Below are positions 1 to 12,597 of a stretch of 64,000 bases of DNA, piece by piece. Source of the stretch: Citrus sinensis (Eukaryota > Streptophyta > Magnoliopsida > Sapindales > Rutaceae); contig NC_068559.1 in the NCBI RefSeq assembly GCF_022201045.2, positions 24,869,501 through 24,933,500 of the forward strand. The letters run 5' to 3'. A program made the translations under genes and the position numbers. Below the pieces are notes generated by a model. It saw only the letters and a list, made by a program, of their open reading frames with translations. It did not search any database and had not been told where the DNA came from. Within the stretch, counting starts at the first letter, position 1. Each line of letters begins with the position of its first letter.

Positions 1-1119
1 TTTTTTTCCTTTTTACAGTGTTGGGATGAGCTAAAAGTGAAGTTGAGGTTGAACAATAATGCTGATGTGGGTCTGCAGAGTTGGTGCATGTGTTGTTTTT
101 TTTTTTTTTTTCCTTCAAATCATGAAAACCCATGATAAAAATTGTTGTTTTAGTTTGTTATTTCTTCGTTGGTTGATTTTGGAGGTTGACTGCTACTAGA
201 ATTAAGAACTTTTCATGACTAATTTTAGTTGGGTTATATGTTTTGGTCTCTAAATTGTGAATATTCATTGCATAAACAGTTGTTAGGTTGGTTAACATTT
301 TGTTGAAGATGGATATTTCAGGCAAGATTTAGAGCAGTGATATGACAAATGCATGTATTTATTTCTTTTTGGGTGGTGATACTGATAAGTATATTTCTCA
401 TGAGTTTTATTGAGATTTTAATATAATTTGGGACTAAATTTGTGAATGATCCAGTGCCCAGTACACATCTAGAATATTGTTTTACATACGCAAGGGTATT
501 TAGTCATTTATACAATCAATTATCAGTCAACTAAACTTTATACTAACGGTAGGGGTGTAAAGTGAAAATACCCTTATACATTCTATCTAAGTGAAGGGAC
601 CCAAAACCTCAAGGGATGAAACTGAAAATTACCTTAAGTTAGCATAAGTTGTATTAAGTTGGCTTTCCCACATGTTACTAGGAGAGCTAATGAATTAACT
701 TTTTTCTCATATTGAAAATTGGTGACAAATTGAAGTAGGAATACTAAGGGTAGTCCTACAGCTTCACTCAAGCTACTCAGATAAATCTAATATCAATAAC
801 AGAACCTATTGATTTTCTGTATGCACAGATTTTTGTGTTCATCAAACAAGTTACCAATTAACTCTATTAGGACACACCTCGTCTTTATATGAGACATGAA
901 AGCTTTCAAGGCAATATGAAAATTAAAGTTAATTCTTCATTATAAAGAAAAGATAGATAAAACTAAAATCATTAATTTGAGTCCCGAAAGTCGTTCTTAA
1001 TTTCTCATTTACTCAAATAAGCATGTTATTATTAGGATCCAAATTGGACTACATTACATACAACTAATTAGCAGAAGCAGCTAGCTTTTAGGGTCTTAAA
1101 CTTAGTTATATGGTGCTGC
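1..1119. other. Intergenic; downstream flank of the expansin gene
   Basis: AT-rich non-coding sequence with no convincing ORF. The last 100 or so bases before 1120 are presumably the expansin 3' untranslated region. Nothing else is supported. Confidence 0.6.
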
Positions 1120-1995
1120 TTAAAAATTCTGTTTGCCCTCAAACACATCACCAAATTGCCAATGCGGCGGTGCAACATCATCAAATTGAACCATTTTGCC
1201 ATCACTGGTAGTGACTTGAAATGACAAGCTTTGCCCTAGTAATTGTGCAGAAGTTTGCCAGTTCTGGCCCCAGTTTCGCGACATTTGTATCCAACCCGTG
1301 CTTGATCCTTTAATCTTCACATCAATCACCTCACCAGCACCCCCAACATTGTACACTAAAACAAGTATCCAATAAGGATTCCCATGCATTTCAAACATAA
1401 CCCCTCCAGATTTAACGCAAGACACTCTTCGGTACAAGACAGGGACAAAGCCACCTTTGTACTCTGCAATTTTTCGGAACATGGGTTGTGACAAATCAAA
1501 GTGTTTCAGGGGAGGATTGCACCAATTTTCATGGGGTTTGCTGTAATTCGGAGGGCAAAAATTTGTCGCAGTTACGCCAATAGCACCCGCCCCCTTCAGG
1601 CACCATTTGGAGTTATAGCACACGATTTGATAACAGGCGCCGCAAGTTCGGCCATTGTTGAAAAGAGCTGTGCTTAAAGCTGTTGTCTCGAGGCCATACC
1701 CTTGTTTAAATAGGTCTCCGTAGCCACAAGCTCCGTCTGCATGGATGTTACGTGCAAAATGAAAACGAAATTAATGGTTCAATTTCTCAGGATTGCAAGC
1801 TATGTTTCTGAAAAAGAAAAGGAAAGAAAAATCTCGACATCGAGGTTGAAGTAATTTACACATTGTTTCATTGCCAGCCATGTCACCGTAAAACGTTGCA
1901 TGTGCGGGACTCCACTCAGTTAACGTTGAAGCTGAGCTAAAGAGGTTCAGCGCCATAGCCATTAATAAAAGAATAGACCCCTCACGGCCGGCCAT
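1120..1995 (-). CDS. Alpha-expansin (EXPA), 250 aa, two exons
   Basis: Cell-wall loosening protein secreted to the apoplast; it acts non-enzymatically on cellulose-xyloglucan contacts during wall extension. My model has exon 1 at 1860-1995 and exon 2 at 1120-1736. The junction makes a Tyr codon and the total is 251 codons including stop. Residues 1-25 are a signal peptide, followed by ATFYGD and the GACGYG motif (about 47-52). The six-Cys barwin-like domain follows, with the HFD catalytic-like motif at about 124-126. The C-terminal half is the Trp-rich grass-pollen-type carbohydrate-binding domain. Length is usual for EXPA. Many EXPA genes have two introns; only one is seen here. The N-terminal wording resembles divergent EXPA12/EXPA7-like members, but I cannot fix the subgroup. 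Confidence 0.93.
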
Positions 1996-3671
1996 TTATT
2001 AGCTCTCTATGTGATAATATACACTCAATTCTTAAATCACCTGCATGCTTGGAAAATGGTGGAGGCAATGGTACGTTTATATAGGACAATGTATGAAATG
2101 AACAAGAAAGAAAAAGGAAGCCTATACATGGTTAATTATATTGAAGTTAATGAATTATATGTACTGATGCAAGTTGTTTACAGAATCTAGTTAATTATGA
2201 GTTGTTAAGAATAATGCAAGTAATTACACAAGAGCTGGATTTTCTATTTTTTTGCTTTTGCATTTATTGTATGCAACTAATTGCTGGATAGGAGATTTAG
2301 CATGTGTGCTTTCTTTTCAATGCAATGAGCCAGCCTTAGTGGAAATTCAATTGATTATGAAGTTGTAATTTGTAAAAAGTAATAATAAGTAATTAATCAT
2401 CAATAATAAATGTATTTTACTTTTGAGAAATCTTTAACTGGTTTACTAGTTAAACCACATACGAATCTAATATTAGATTTTTATGACAATTATGAAATTT
2501 TTTTAAAATTTTGTCTACTAGATTCTTTTTCTCATTAATCTACTAATCACAGGTTTTGATTTGATTTTTACTTATAACTTAAGGAGGAGAGCATTCTTCA
2601 TCCGAGTTTTACGTCACTGTGTTATCTTTGCTTCCTTTTATCTTGATTTAATTTCTTCAACAAATTGATTAATCATTAAAAATGATGAAACAGGAAGTAA
2701 AACTGGCATACGATTAATGTATTTGAACAACTTACAACCTCAATGACACTAATTATTTCATGCTTTGATGAATAAATATGATTATATTTAAATGCTATTT
2801 ATCCTGTCTTAACTGATAATTGTCTCATGATTTCATCTCGATAGAGTTTAGCAATTTTTATAAAAATTAAATGAAATAATTAAAATTCAACAACTGAAAC
2901 TATGGAGTTAGCACCTCCTTAGTCTCATCATCGAGGTCGAGGTCTTTTTGTAGCTGTAAGAATTTGTTTATTTACTCTTTTTGTTGTTTTCAGATTTTTA
3001 GATTGGGTTTAGGTCCCAACAATCATATCTGGTTGTATTTATTTATTTTCAATTAATTCAATGTTAAAATTATACATTAAACTTTATCCAATCTAACGTT
3101 GCATCAAACATGAGACAACACCAATAATTCAATGTCAAAATTATATATAAAACTTTGTCCAATCTTATATTACATCAAACATAAGATAAAACCAATATAA
3201 TGTTATGTTAAATTACACAAGATAATCCTAAATAAAATTCAATTTAGACCAATTCTTCATTGCCCAACCCAATTGAAGAAAGTCGGAAACCAAACCTACC
3301 CATCTTGCATTGTTACAGTGTTTGGCAGAGCATGAACCTCATTATGGGCCAAGTCAACAACACTAGATCCTGTCCATGACACAAACGAAGCCCATCAAAA
3401 GTGAACCAAAACTCATCCCACCGACAAAGTTAGGATGATTGGTCCATTTTTCTTTTTCTTTTTTTTTTTAATCTTTAAATAGAAATCCTTATCAGAAGAG
3501 GATTTAAATTCGTCAGAACCGGAAGTTTCCGCGTGAATCTACAATTGAAGAAAAAAAAAAAAAAAAAAATTCCTTTACCGCTTCCTACAAACTTGTAGTA
3601 TGTTGCTCCAATTGGTTACGTACCCTCTCGTCTAGGCATTTCCTCAAACGCCTTCGTTACAACCATAACTC
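1996..3671. other. Intergenic between expansin and first NAC gene
   Basis: Expansin promoter and leader on the left; AT-rich spacer in the middle; the NAC leader with a long A-tract (about 3549-3569) on the right. No coding ORF is supported. A short similarity to 5809-5842 lies at about 3500-3542 (see the NAC remnant). Confidence 0.5.
2076..2083 (-). promoter_or_regulatory. TATA box of the expansin gene
   Basis: On the minus strand this reads TATATAAA, 81 bases upstream of the expansin ATG at 1995. That places transcription start near 2045 and gives a short leader. Confidence 0.6.
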
Positions 3672-4654
3672 ATGTCTTCTTCTCTTCCTCCTGCTTCGTC
3701 TTCGTCTAATAAAATATTAGAATTAGAAGAACAAAGATCAAGTGCGTTGAAATCTTTTAATTCAAAAAATCGGGGACGTATTGATTTTGAAGATGGATAT
3801 GTGCCGGTAGGGATTCGTTTCTTTCCGCGTGATCATCAAGTAATTCAGCCTTATCTTCTAAGCAAGATCTTGGGCACTAAGCATACTCCGCTGTATCCCA
3901 TTAAAGACATGGATTTGTCTACGTTTGATCCTAACGACGTCGTATTCGGTAGGCCAGCCGCTTTAATTTTTCTTGATTACGGTTTAAATTCTTTTTTCAG
4001 TATTTGTTGAAATTACATGGATATTTTAATTTTTAGAACACTAATGTCGCACGTTGGAGGAAAAGTGAGAAGCAATTATTTTTGTATCTCGAGATACATG
4101 TGCTTGAAGATCATGTATGAAGAGCTGGTCTCATTTAAGCCAAACATTCATAAGTTCATTAAAAAGCTTCCTTTGCTATGCGATTGTTAGGGTGTTTTAG
4201 GCTTACTTTGAGGAATTGCCAAGCTTAGCACTAAAGCCGCTAGTATCCGAACTAATCAGTACGGTGATAATATTATTTTTCTATCAAATAATAACACACC
4301 ATTTATCTTGTTTGTTTTGCAGACGAGAGGTGCAGGGCAAATGAGACTTATTTTTATGCGTGGTTAGTTAATAAACGTGGAAAGGGAATGGTGCAGAGGG
4401 TGGTTACGAAGCGCGGGTACTGGGAGGCTGATGGTGTCGATGTGCCTGTATATTCTGACAGGGAAATGAAAGTGATGGTGGGGTTTAAGAAAAATTGGAC
4501 TTTTTATTTGGGGACAGAGCCCGAAGGGCAAAAGAGCGCCTGGTCTATGACCGAGTACAGAGTCAATCCCCGTTTAATTCCTGCGGATCAAATGAATGAC
4601 GATGTCAAGACCAGAATTGTGAGTTACGCTGTATGCAAAATAACAAAAGCCTAA
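3672..4654 (+). CDS. Divergent short NAC-domain protein, 202 aa (copy 1)
   Basis: Plant-specific transcription-factor family; nuclear DNA binding is inferred from the family. Exons are 3672-3948 and 4323-4654, and the junction completes an Asp codon. Exon 1 carries subdomains A-B in degenerate form: YVPVGIRFFPRD where typical NACs have LPPGFRFHPTDEEL, then YPIKDMDLSTFDPND. Exon 2 has YFYAW, RGYWEADG (NAC subdomain C, normally GYWKATG), VGFKKNWTFYLGTEPEGQKSAW and a MTEYRVNP subdomain D, ending near VCKITKA. The acidic DEEL residues and the WK of GYWK are missing, so DNA binding may be changed. There is no C-terminal activation domain. Compared with copy 2 at 9910, it lacks the second intron at the same codon position. 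Confidence 0.8.
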
Positions 4655-5808
4655 AAGCTAAGCAGATTAGACTACACAAGTTTGATTTCGTTTTACGTTT
4701 TCTTTCTTCGGATGCAAGGATGATGATGAAAGAATTTAATAAAGCAAGCAATTTCTTGGATGAATTCTCCATCTCTCTTGATGAGTTTCCATGGATGCCC
4801 AGTATGTGATATGATTTACTTCAATAAAGAATCAATCTACATGGCCAATGTTTTCTCATCACGACGAATTCAAAGTAAAATCCTAACGGGGTTTTAACAG
4901 AGAATTCAAAATCCAAACCCCTTATCACTGCAACAAATAACGATTTGAACTCCAAACCTTTTATCACTACAACAAATAGCGATTTGAACTCCAAATCCTC
5001 TCATCTACTAGCAAAATGCCTAACTGGAACCTCAAAACCTCTTTTTGTCCCGTCCCAGCTATCAGAAGTGGACATTTTACTGCCTATAATATGACATGCA
5101 AGAGATTATTATTACAAGAGATTATGTAATACGAAAGATTGCGACAGTTAAATCAACGAGTATACTCCTGACAGACCTATATTTTGAAGATCAGAAATGA
5201 AAACAGTTTTGAAAAACACTAGTAAAAGGCTAGTGATCATGAAGTGATTCAGAATACCGGTGTAATTCGTCCGAATCTACTGAATATTTTGATCCAAACC
5301 CAGCTCATCCCATTCAGAAGTCAACCAAAATCCGCTATTTTTAAGTGTGACCCACAGTCACAGAGTCGTCTCTTCTTAAATTGGAAAGAGAGGATTCCAA
5401 AATTAAAAACAAAAATGAAAAATCCGAATTCGACCATGAAAAGGATGGAAGAAAACTTAAATATGAAAAAATAGCACAACATGGCCACAAAAAACAATAG
5501 CGGAAGTTTAGAATTGTCCTCCAGCTATTGATGTGTCCTATGCGATTGTTTGATTCTTCTGAGCCTTCTGTAATCTTCTGATAGTGTATTTTGTTACATT
5601 ACATAATCTCAGGGGCCAAGTAATTGTTTACCATTTCCTTTATATTTTATTTTTCCATCAAAGATGATATGATGGTAGTTATAATTAGTCATTATAGCAG
5701 CTGTTAGTTGGCACTTATTTCTCTAAATGTGTTAAAATTCAGCTTAATGAAATGTTGGTCCACGTACTGAAAACACTTTTTAGAAGACACCTTAGGTATC
5801 CAACAAAG
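4655..5808. other. Spacer with weak NAC-like fragment
   Basis: Contains a 39-bp tandem repeat (4913-5008). At 5231-5250 a 20-base string matches NAC copy 1 exon 1 at 18 of 20 positions, in the same orientation. The flanks do not align convincingly, so this is either a very eroded NAC fragment or chance. Confidence 0.3.
4913..5008. repeat. 39-bp tandem repeat, two copies plus a partial third
   Basis: Units at 4913-4951 and 4952-4990 differ at a handful of bases. A third partial unit starts CCAAATCCTC at 4991. Each unit contains TATCACT and AACAAATA, followed by CGATTTGAACT. No function is evident. Confidence 0.8.
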
Positions 5809-6007
5809 GATTCAATTTCGGCAGAAAGTCTCCGCGTAGACAAACAGTTAGAAGGTATCTTTGTCTCCAATACAAAAACATCCATTTGCCGCGTCCTATA
5901 AATATATGCAGTAAGTCCCTCATTCAACACTCCTGTAACAGCACATGGCTTCTTTAGGGCAACAACAAAAACAAAAACAATTAGAAGATGTTTTGAATCT
6001 TAATTAA
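5809..6007 (+). pseudogene. Decayed 5' end of a third NAC-cluster gene
   Basis: Bases 5809-5842 resemble the leader of NAC copy 1 (about 3500-3542), sharing GGATT, TTCG, CAGAA and TCCGCGT blocks in order. A TATA box (TATAAATA, 5897-5904) is followed 40 bases later by an ATG at 5945. That ATG opens a 20-codon frame beginning MASLGQQQKQ and stopping at about 6007. The Gln-rich start resembles the pre-NAC leader of the neighbouring copies, but no NAC subdomain follows. Inference: promoter and first codons of a duplicated NAC gene whose body has been lost. Confidence 0.4.
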
Positions 6008-7422
6008 TTTGCTAGATTATTATAATTATTATAATTAATATACTTAATTTGCTATCTCTGCTGACGAGCATGAAAAATAATTAAGATTAGTATCTCCACT
6101 AGATTGGTATTTCTTTCTTACAATGAACTTAAAAAAAAAAAAAAAAACTGCAAATAATTGAAGAAATAATTTTAATCTTTAAAAGAAACTAACCTTGTCA
6201 CTTGTGTTGTCAGTGGTGAGAACAAGCGTGGCACGCCACCCTTCGCACTCTGTCGGATCATTTCGTACATTCGAATGTTAGTTTTAATTCATTAAAATTA
6301 AAATTAAAATTAAGGGTGGAGATCTTCATCCTTACATCGAATGGACAATTTAAAAAAATAGATTATTGATACTGTAAAAATTAATACAATATCATAGAAA
6401 TTTTTCTATTTTAAATTAAATCAAAAGTGCCTTTCATCTAAAATTGATACTGGTTTACTCACTTAATGCAACCACAAAATTATTGCAAAGTTGGAATATA
6501 AAATTTGTACCCTATCTTCTTTTAACATTTTTCATTATTTATTTACAATATACATAATCTTAGTAGTACTAAAATTCAATTCTGATTTTTATTTTAAATA
6601 TAAAAGAAACAAGTCAACGGTAAGACAACAACATCGGCGTCACTAAGACTTGTCGTCTTCAGAGAATCTACAGAGACAATCACAATGAGATGAGGAAGAA
6701 GAAAGCAATTGTTAGCTTACTCAACGAGTTATTTATGAAAATTGACACGACTCAAAAGTGTTACTACTTATAAGTATAAGAGTGTTTACTTATAATATAA
6801 TCCAGTGAGTCCGATGTCGAACCATAAAGAATTGAAAATCTAGTAGTCAATTTGTTAAATAAATAAAATTAATTGCAGGAAGATAAATTACATGAAATCA
6901 ATTTAAAATTATGCTAAGGTTATGAGATTCACTCTCAGTATTCAAACTATATTTTTAATACTCTTTCATTTTTATATTTTGCTTCACTTTTATCAGTTAA
7001 TTATTATATCATTTAATTCCTAACTAACTATGTGTGTGGATAAATATGGAATCAAGTACCTAATATGCCATAACTCTATTAATGTATCGACATTATTTCA
7101 AAATACCATACAAATAAAAGGAAATCTATAAATTAACATGACATAAAAATAATAAAAAAAGAATTAAATAAACTTAAAACTCACTTGAGAAAGTAATTAA
7201 TTTTATAATTTGAAACATTGAGCTTTACATTCCGCCTCAACTTAATAAAATTAACTACTTATATTGAAAGAAAATAAAACACTCTTTTTATTTGACAAAC
7301 TTTTAAAATATATTACAATAAAATTAATTACACCAGAAAATAAGAAAGGAAAGAAAGAAAGATTTACTCAACTTCACTCCCTTCTCTCTCAACTTCTCCT
7401 CTCCCGCTTGCAGCCCCTTGTC

Positions 7423-7470
<48 letters not shown>

Positions 7471-9833
7471 TTATAAATATATATATACATTGAGAGGTAT
7501 GATGGTCAGGTGGCAAGATGGCCGCTTGACCATCACGAGCATGGTTGCTCACCTTTTTTATTATTTTATTATTTTATTTTAAAAAAATATTTATTAATTA
7601 CATACATTTCAAATTGCTCCAGCAATTCTTCTTTGTTTTTGCTTTAAATTCCAATTTCATCTTTATTCCTGAAAAATATTTACAAGATAAAAATTAACAT
7701 ATTGCAAATTAATTTAACATAAAAATTTATTAGACGAGCATTCGTATAATTTATAAGTTATGAGAACATTAATCAATATTTTAAGTGAAAAACTAATAAT
7801 TTTATCCTTATTACATGTACACTTTTAAGTTTTTATCAAAAGCAATCAAAAAAACAAGTTGGATTTACCATTGATCAAGTGTCGCTTTTTCGCTGCACAA
7901 GGACGAGCTAATCATGCATTCAACTGCCAGCTAACAAGATGATAGGGCCACCAATTCCAAATGAATATTATTAGAGAGATCAATATGTACTCCTATGATT
8001 TTCATCAACTCCCCATCAGTATGTCGTTTTTCTGTTTGCAATGATACATAATACTGTTTTGATATATATGTTGTGTCAAGCCAGACTAAACGGACTACAC
8101 AATGGTTTTTAGAAGGCTACTGGTAAATATAAAAAGATATTTTGTGGCTAAACAAGAGTTGGGTTAAGAAATTTTCCATCTTCTATCTGGGAACTCATCG
8201 AGAGGGATAAGAAGTAGCTGGATGCTTGGATTATACATGAATTTATAGCTAATCCCTTGTATATTCTTGCTAATGCAATGAACAAATCCATTCAAAGCAA
8301 TCTAATTAACGAGTCACAACCCTGAATCAAAGTAGTAATTATTAGCACGAAAGTTGAAATGATGTATAAGCTTTAATTGATTATTAGGATTTTTGGAAGC
8401 AGCTTTGTGGTAGTTTACTTGACAGTATTGTTTTGGTTTAATATATATGTTGCAGATTGAGACTTATATGCTAGGTAAAATTCATTACAAGCAAGATAAC
8501 AACAAGCATATGAAAGCCAAGAAACAAAGAAATCAGAAACAGGGCCAGTTCTGACCTTTGAATGAGATGGTGCCCAAATTTATAGCATGTAGCAGGGTTA
8601 AAGGACCACCGTCATGTATGAGGATGACAAACACATATCCGTAAATTCTAACAAACACTTCCAGCAGAATCGATTTAAGGATAATTTTACTGTTTTGATT
8701 TCTTTATATGTTTTGTGGGTGCCATTGCACCACAGAGTCTTGATTTTGTAGAAATAGAATAGATGAAGTTATCCCGCATCAATTTAGGAAGGGACCGTTA
8801 GTGAGTTTATAAGAGTGAAAAAAAATCTCAATTCTTGAACTAATTTTTCAATTGAGAGAGAGAGGTTTAAGACCACCTAATATCGGTATTAAAGTTCAGG
8901 TTCACCAACAATCTATAAGGTATTAGAGCTCAAGTTCACTAACAATCTAATAAGGAGAACGAGTGTCTCTATACTTTTGACCCCAAGGCCAAATATGTGA
9001 GACAGAGATTATTGGTTGGGGGGAGGGGGGCCTTACCCCTCCTAATACCACTTAACAAGAACCATGCACATATCTTTATTATCTTTTTGGGAGTTAAATT
9101 TAGTAATTATTATCTTCTCACGACTTAAATTTAGTAACTGAAAATGTATCATAAGCTGAATGATTGATATTATATTTATATGGAACTATGATACAACCTC
9201 CATCAATTTCCGGAAAAAGCTGTGTTAGTGATTTAATGCAATGATTTGGATTAAAATTTTCAGATATCTGAATATATATATATATATACCTTACTGACAC
9301 AGCTTAGTTAGGGCCTTTGATGAGCTAAAATTTTTTTAACATACTACTCCTAAACCAACATACATGCATGAAAATATATGTATATCTAATAGTGTTCTTC
9401 ATATATGTATCCAAAACTTGGGATTGGGATAGTTTGGAGGTATTGAATAAGAGAATAACAAGAGATCCTAGTCAAGCGGCACTACTGTTAATTTATCATA
9501 CACCCCCCCTTTTCAATCTTTGTATATAGTTGCAAAATAGACCTCATAAATTAGCAATCAGCCTTAATACCTGCGTCACGTAATAACCTACGTTTCCTGC
9601 TTAGAAATCCAACCACTTGATAACGTATGTCATAACATTAAAATTAGGAATTTACAAAGGGGTCAAGTCAAAGTATGCAGTAGATCTATTTATTTAATTA
9701 TTTTAATCACAGAAATTCAAATCCTTGAGAGACAAAGAGTAATACGATTTTCCCGAAGAAGAAATCAGAATCCTAGGGGGATTCGGATTCTTTAGAGTTA
9801 AGACAAGAAAAAAATTCCGAGAATCTCGCTTAG
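6008..9833. other. AT-rich spacer between NAC copies
   Basis: No supported gene. Contains a TTA trinucleotide repeat (7424-7473), a TA run (about 9272-9289) and many homopolymer tracts. Short ORFs here have low-complexity or random-looking products. Confidence 0.5.
7424..7473. repeat. (TTA)n microsatellite, about 16 units
   Basis: Uninterrupted TTA/ATT repeat of about 50 bases. It is likely length-polymorphic. Confidence 0.9.
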
Positions 9834-9841
9834 TATATAAA
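9834..9841 (+). promoter_or_regulatory. TATA box of NAC copy 2
   Basis: TATATAAA 69 bases upstream of the ATG at 9910. Predicted start of transcription is near 9868. Confidence 0.6.
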
Positions 9842-9909
9842 TGTATGTAAGATCAGAGACATTGAGATCTAGAAAACACTAGCTTACTGTTACTGATAAG
9901 CTCGTCTTC

Positions 9910-10802
9910 ATGGCTTTGCTAGACATTGTCTCCTACTCGCAGCAAACTTCAGGCGCCACTAGTAACAATAATTTGTTAGCGTATTCAATTTCAGGGGGTC
10001 GCGGAAGTAACCAAGATGATGAAGAGTATAATTTACCTTTGGGATATCGGTTTTCACCGCGTGGTAACGAGCTAATTACCCATTACCTTATTAAGAAGAT
10101 ATCTGGCCAACAGCTTCCTGCCAATATCATTAGAGAAATTGATTTGTATGCTTTTGATCCCCATCAACTTCCAATCAGTAAGTTGGAGTTAGAGTTTGCT
10201 CACTTTTAGTTGAAAAAAAGAAAGCTAAATTAATTTTATGGTAAAATATGTATAGCTAATTTAGAGATGTGTGGATGCAGGTGAATTCAAGTATGGGAAA
10301 CCAGATGAGGCGTATTTCTTCACCCGACCAGGAAAGCGGAGACGGACAAGTAGTGGTTACTGGAAGCCTACTGGTCGAGATTTGCCAATCCTGAGTGGGA
10401 AAGCGATTGTTGGATTCAAGAGAATTTTGATCTTCTACGAGGGAAAGGCGCCTAGAGGGATCAAGACTCCCTGGGTCGTGCATGAATTTAGAGTAAATCC
10501 CTTGTATTTTTCGGCTATCAGAAGAAACAAGCTGGATGAAGACGTGAATGCCAAGGTGACTCGCGTATATATGCAGTAGTCGTTCACTTCAGCTTCATCT
10601 TTCAAATTACATTTATTATAGTTAAGTTGTATTCAATTTAGTTAACGCCGTACCTGCAATTATATAATTTCAGGTAGAGAGTTATATCGTATGCAAAATT
10701 CGGTACAAACGACAGAGACAAAGCGATAAATGCGGCACAAGTTCAAAAACACAGAAAGCAAATCAGTCAGCAGCAGAATCCCCTCTGAAGGAGACTGTGT
10801 AG
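9910..10802 (+). CDS. Short NAC-domain protein, 223 aa (copy 2), three exons
   Basis: Exons 9910-10177, 10281-10555 and 10674-10802 give 224 codons including stop. Subdomain A reads LPLGYRFSPRGNELITHYL, closer to the NAC consensus than copy 1 but without the DEE acidic triplet. Then IREIDLYAFDPHQLP (B), KRRRTSSGYWKPTGRD (C, nearly canonical), VGFKRILIFYEGKAPRGIKT and PWVVHEFRVNP (D), and SYIVCKIRYKRQRQ (E). The Lys/Arg-rich end could act as a nuclear signal. The tail is only about 40 residues and polar (Gln/Ser/Lys), so no clear activation domain is seen. Same-strand neighbour of copy 1; the two are tandem duplicates by sequence and position. Confidence 0.85.
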
Positions 10803-11687
10803 ACCAATTCAAGCAATTGAATTCGATTAATTTTCCTTTTTATTCAGTTTTTAACATGTTCCCTAAAATACTAAAATTACTTAGAATTCAGTTTAATTAA
10901 TTTTTACGGAAAGATTCCTTAAAATAAATATTAAAAAAAAAACGACATTCTAATTTTATGTATATTGTGTATGCTTTTGAATTGCGAAAATTGGTCAATT
11001 TAAAAATTAGCATGTCGCTTTGGATTTCAAGTTTTGCCCGTATTATGTTCATCTCGCTTTGGATGCGCAATTCTCATGATTTATTTTTGGATTCTTTCAT
11101 ATAAAGTTTGTGAAGCATTAGGTTTAGCTTCGGCAACAATAAATGATCCTTCTAAAATTCAGATCTTAGATTTGAATTTTAATAAGTGCGTGAGTTGATT
11201 AAAAATAAAATAAAATAAAATAATTTGTCTTTAAGATTATAGGAGATATAAAAAAAATTAACAAGAATTTTATATTTTAAATAGCAAATATAAGAAAGAG
11301 CTAAAGTTCCTAAATGATATCCCAAGATTAATTGAAGACTTTAGCATTATTCTAAACTTAAATTTGGATATATACGAGATTCCTATTATATAATTTTAAT
11401 ATTTGCTGAAAGTCAGCACGGAAAGCCTTTGCAAATTACAAGAACCTAAATATAGCCAAAAGCTTCTAATAGAATAATATATTCCTTGTTCAACCAACCG
11501 TGCTTAACCTATCTTCTTCTTCTTTTAAGTCGCATCACACATTCTCACTGAACTTGTGCGGTTATTATCCGTAACACTTCTTAAAAACTACCAAAAAATA
11601 CTAACATATCGACCAAGAGGCATTTGCAACAAAATATAACTATGAATATTATCGTTACACATCTAAAAATATTACTAAATTATCTTA
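10803..11687. other. AT-rich spacer downstream of NAC copy 2
   Basis: Probably includes the NAC 3' untranslated region. Otherwise AT-rich with short A-tracts. No gene is supported. Confidence 0.5.
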
Positions 11688-12062
11688 GAGCATCACCAAA
11701 AAACTCTTCAAATAATATTTTATTACTTATTTGAAGAGCTACATTAACATTTAAGGCTCCAAAAGACACTTCAATTAAGATTCTTCAAATAAGAAATGAT
11801 TCTCTCTCTTCAAATTTGAAGAGTTACTTTCTCCCTCTTCAATTTATATTTTATTACTTTTTATTGAAGAAAAATAGAAATATGCTTTAATTACTATTGA
11901 CTTTTCCTTTAAAAAATAGTTATTTAATTAAAATAATATTAACTCATTTATATTTGAAGAGTCTTTTGGAGAACAATATCATTTTTCACTCATCTATTTA
12001 CTACATAGGTAAGTAAATGAATATTTGAAAAGTAGAATTTATAGAGCCTTTTAGAGATGCTC
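11688..12062. mobile_element. Harbinger/Tourist-like MITE, 375 bp
   Basis: Terminal inverted repeats start GAGCATCACCAAAA on the left and GAGCATCTCTAAAA on the right (reverse complement). They are flanked by the 3-bp duplication TTA (11685-11687 and 12063-12065). The TIR plus TTA/TAA duplication is the PIF/Harbinger signature. The interior is AT-rich with repeated CTTCAAAT strings and has no coding capacity. Confidence 0.75.
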
Positions 12063-12597
12063 TTAATTTTAGAATTATCTTACTAAAAAGAAACAACAAG
12101 GAACACTAAGGGCCTGTTTGGTATTGTTTTTGAATCTGTATTTTATGAGAATAAAAACGAAAATGAAAATGGTGTTTTGCAGTTACTGTATTTCGAATTT
12201 AAATATGCGTCTGGTATCATTTTCTGTATCTTATATTTTAAAACTGAAAACAGTAATATGCGTTTGGTAGACACAGTTGAAAATTATTAAAAACAGAGAA
12301 TATGCGTTTGGTAGTGCTTTTTTCAAAAACAGTTTTTACTAATCATTTACATTATATTTATAGTTATAAAATAATTATTTAGCTAATACACACAAATACA
12401 ACAAAATAATTTAACCAAATTTAATATAAAAAAACTACGTGATAATAAAGTTTAAGAATTAACATTAATTAAAAAAAGTTTGACATTGTCATTGTTTTTA
12501 CACTATATAATTAAGATATACATTACAACACATGATTTAAACAAAATAATTATAAAAAAATACATGACACACATTATGCATTACGTATGTAATCATG

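Noticed and set aside
5244-5474. 76-codon ORF beside the NAC cluster
   Set aside because: Product is Lys/Asn-rich with no family resemblance. The 18/20 match to NAC copy 1 just upstream does not extend.
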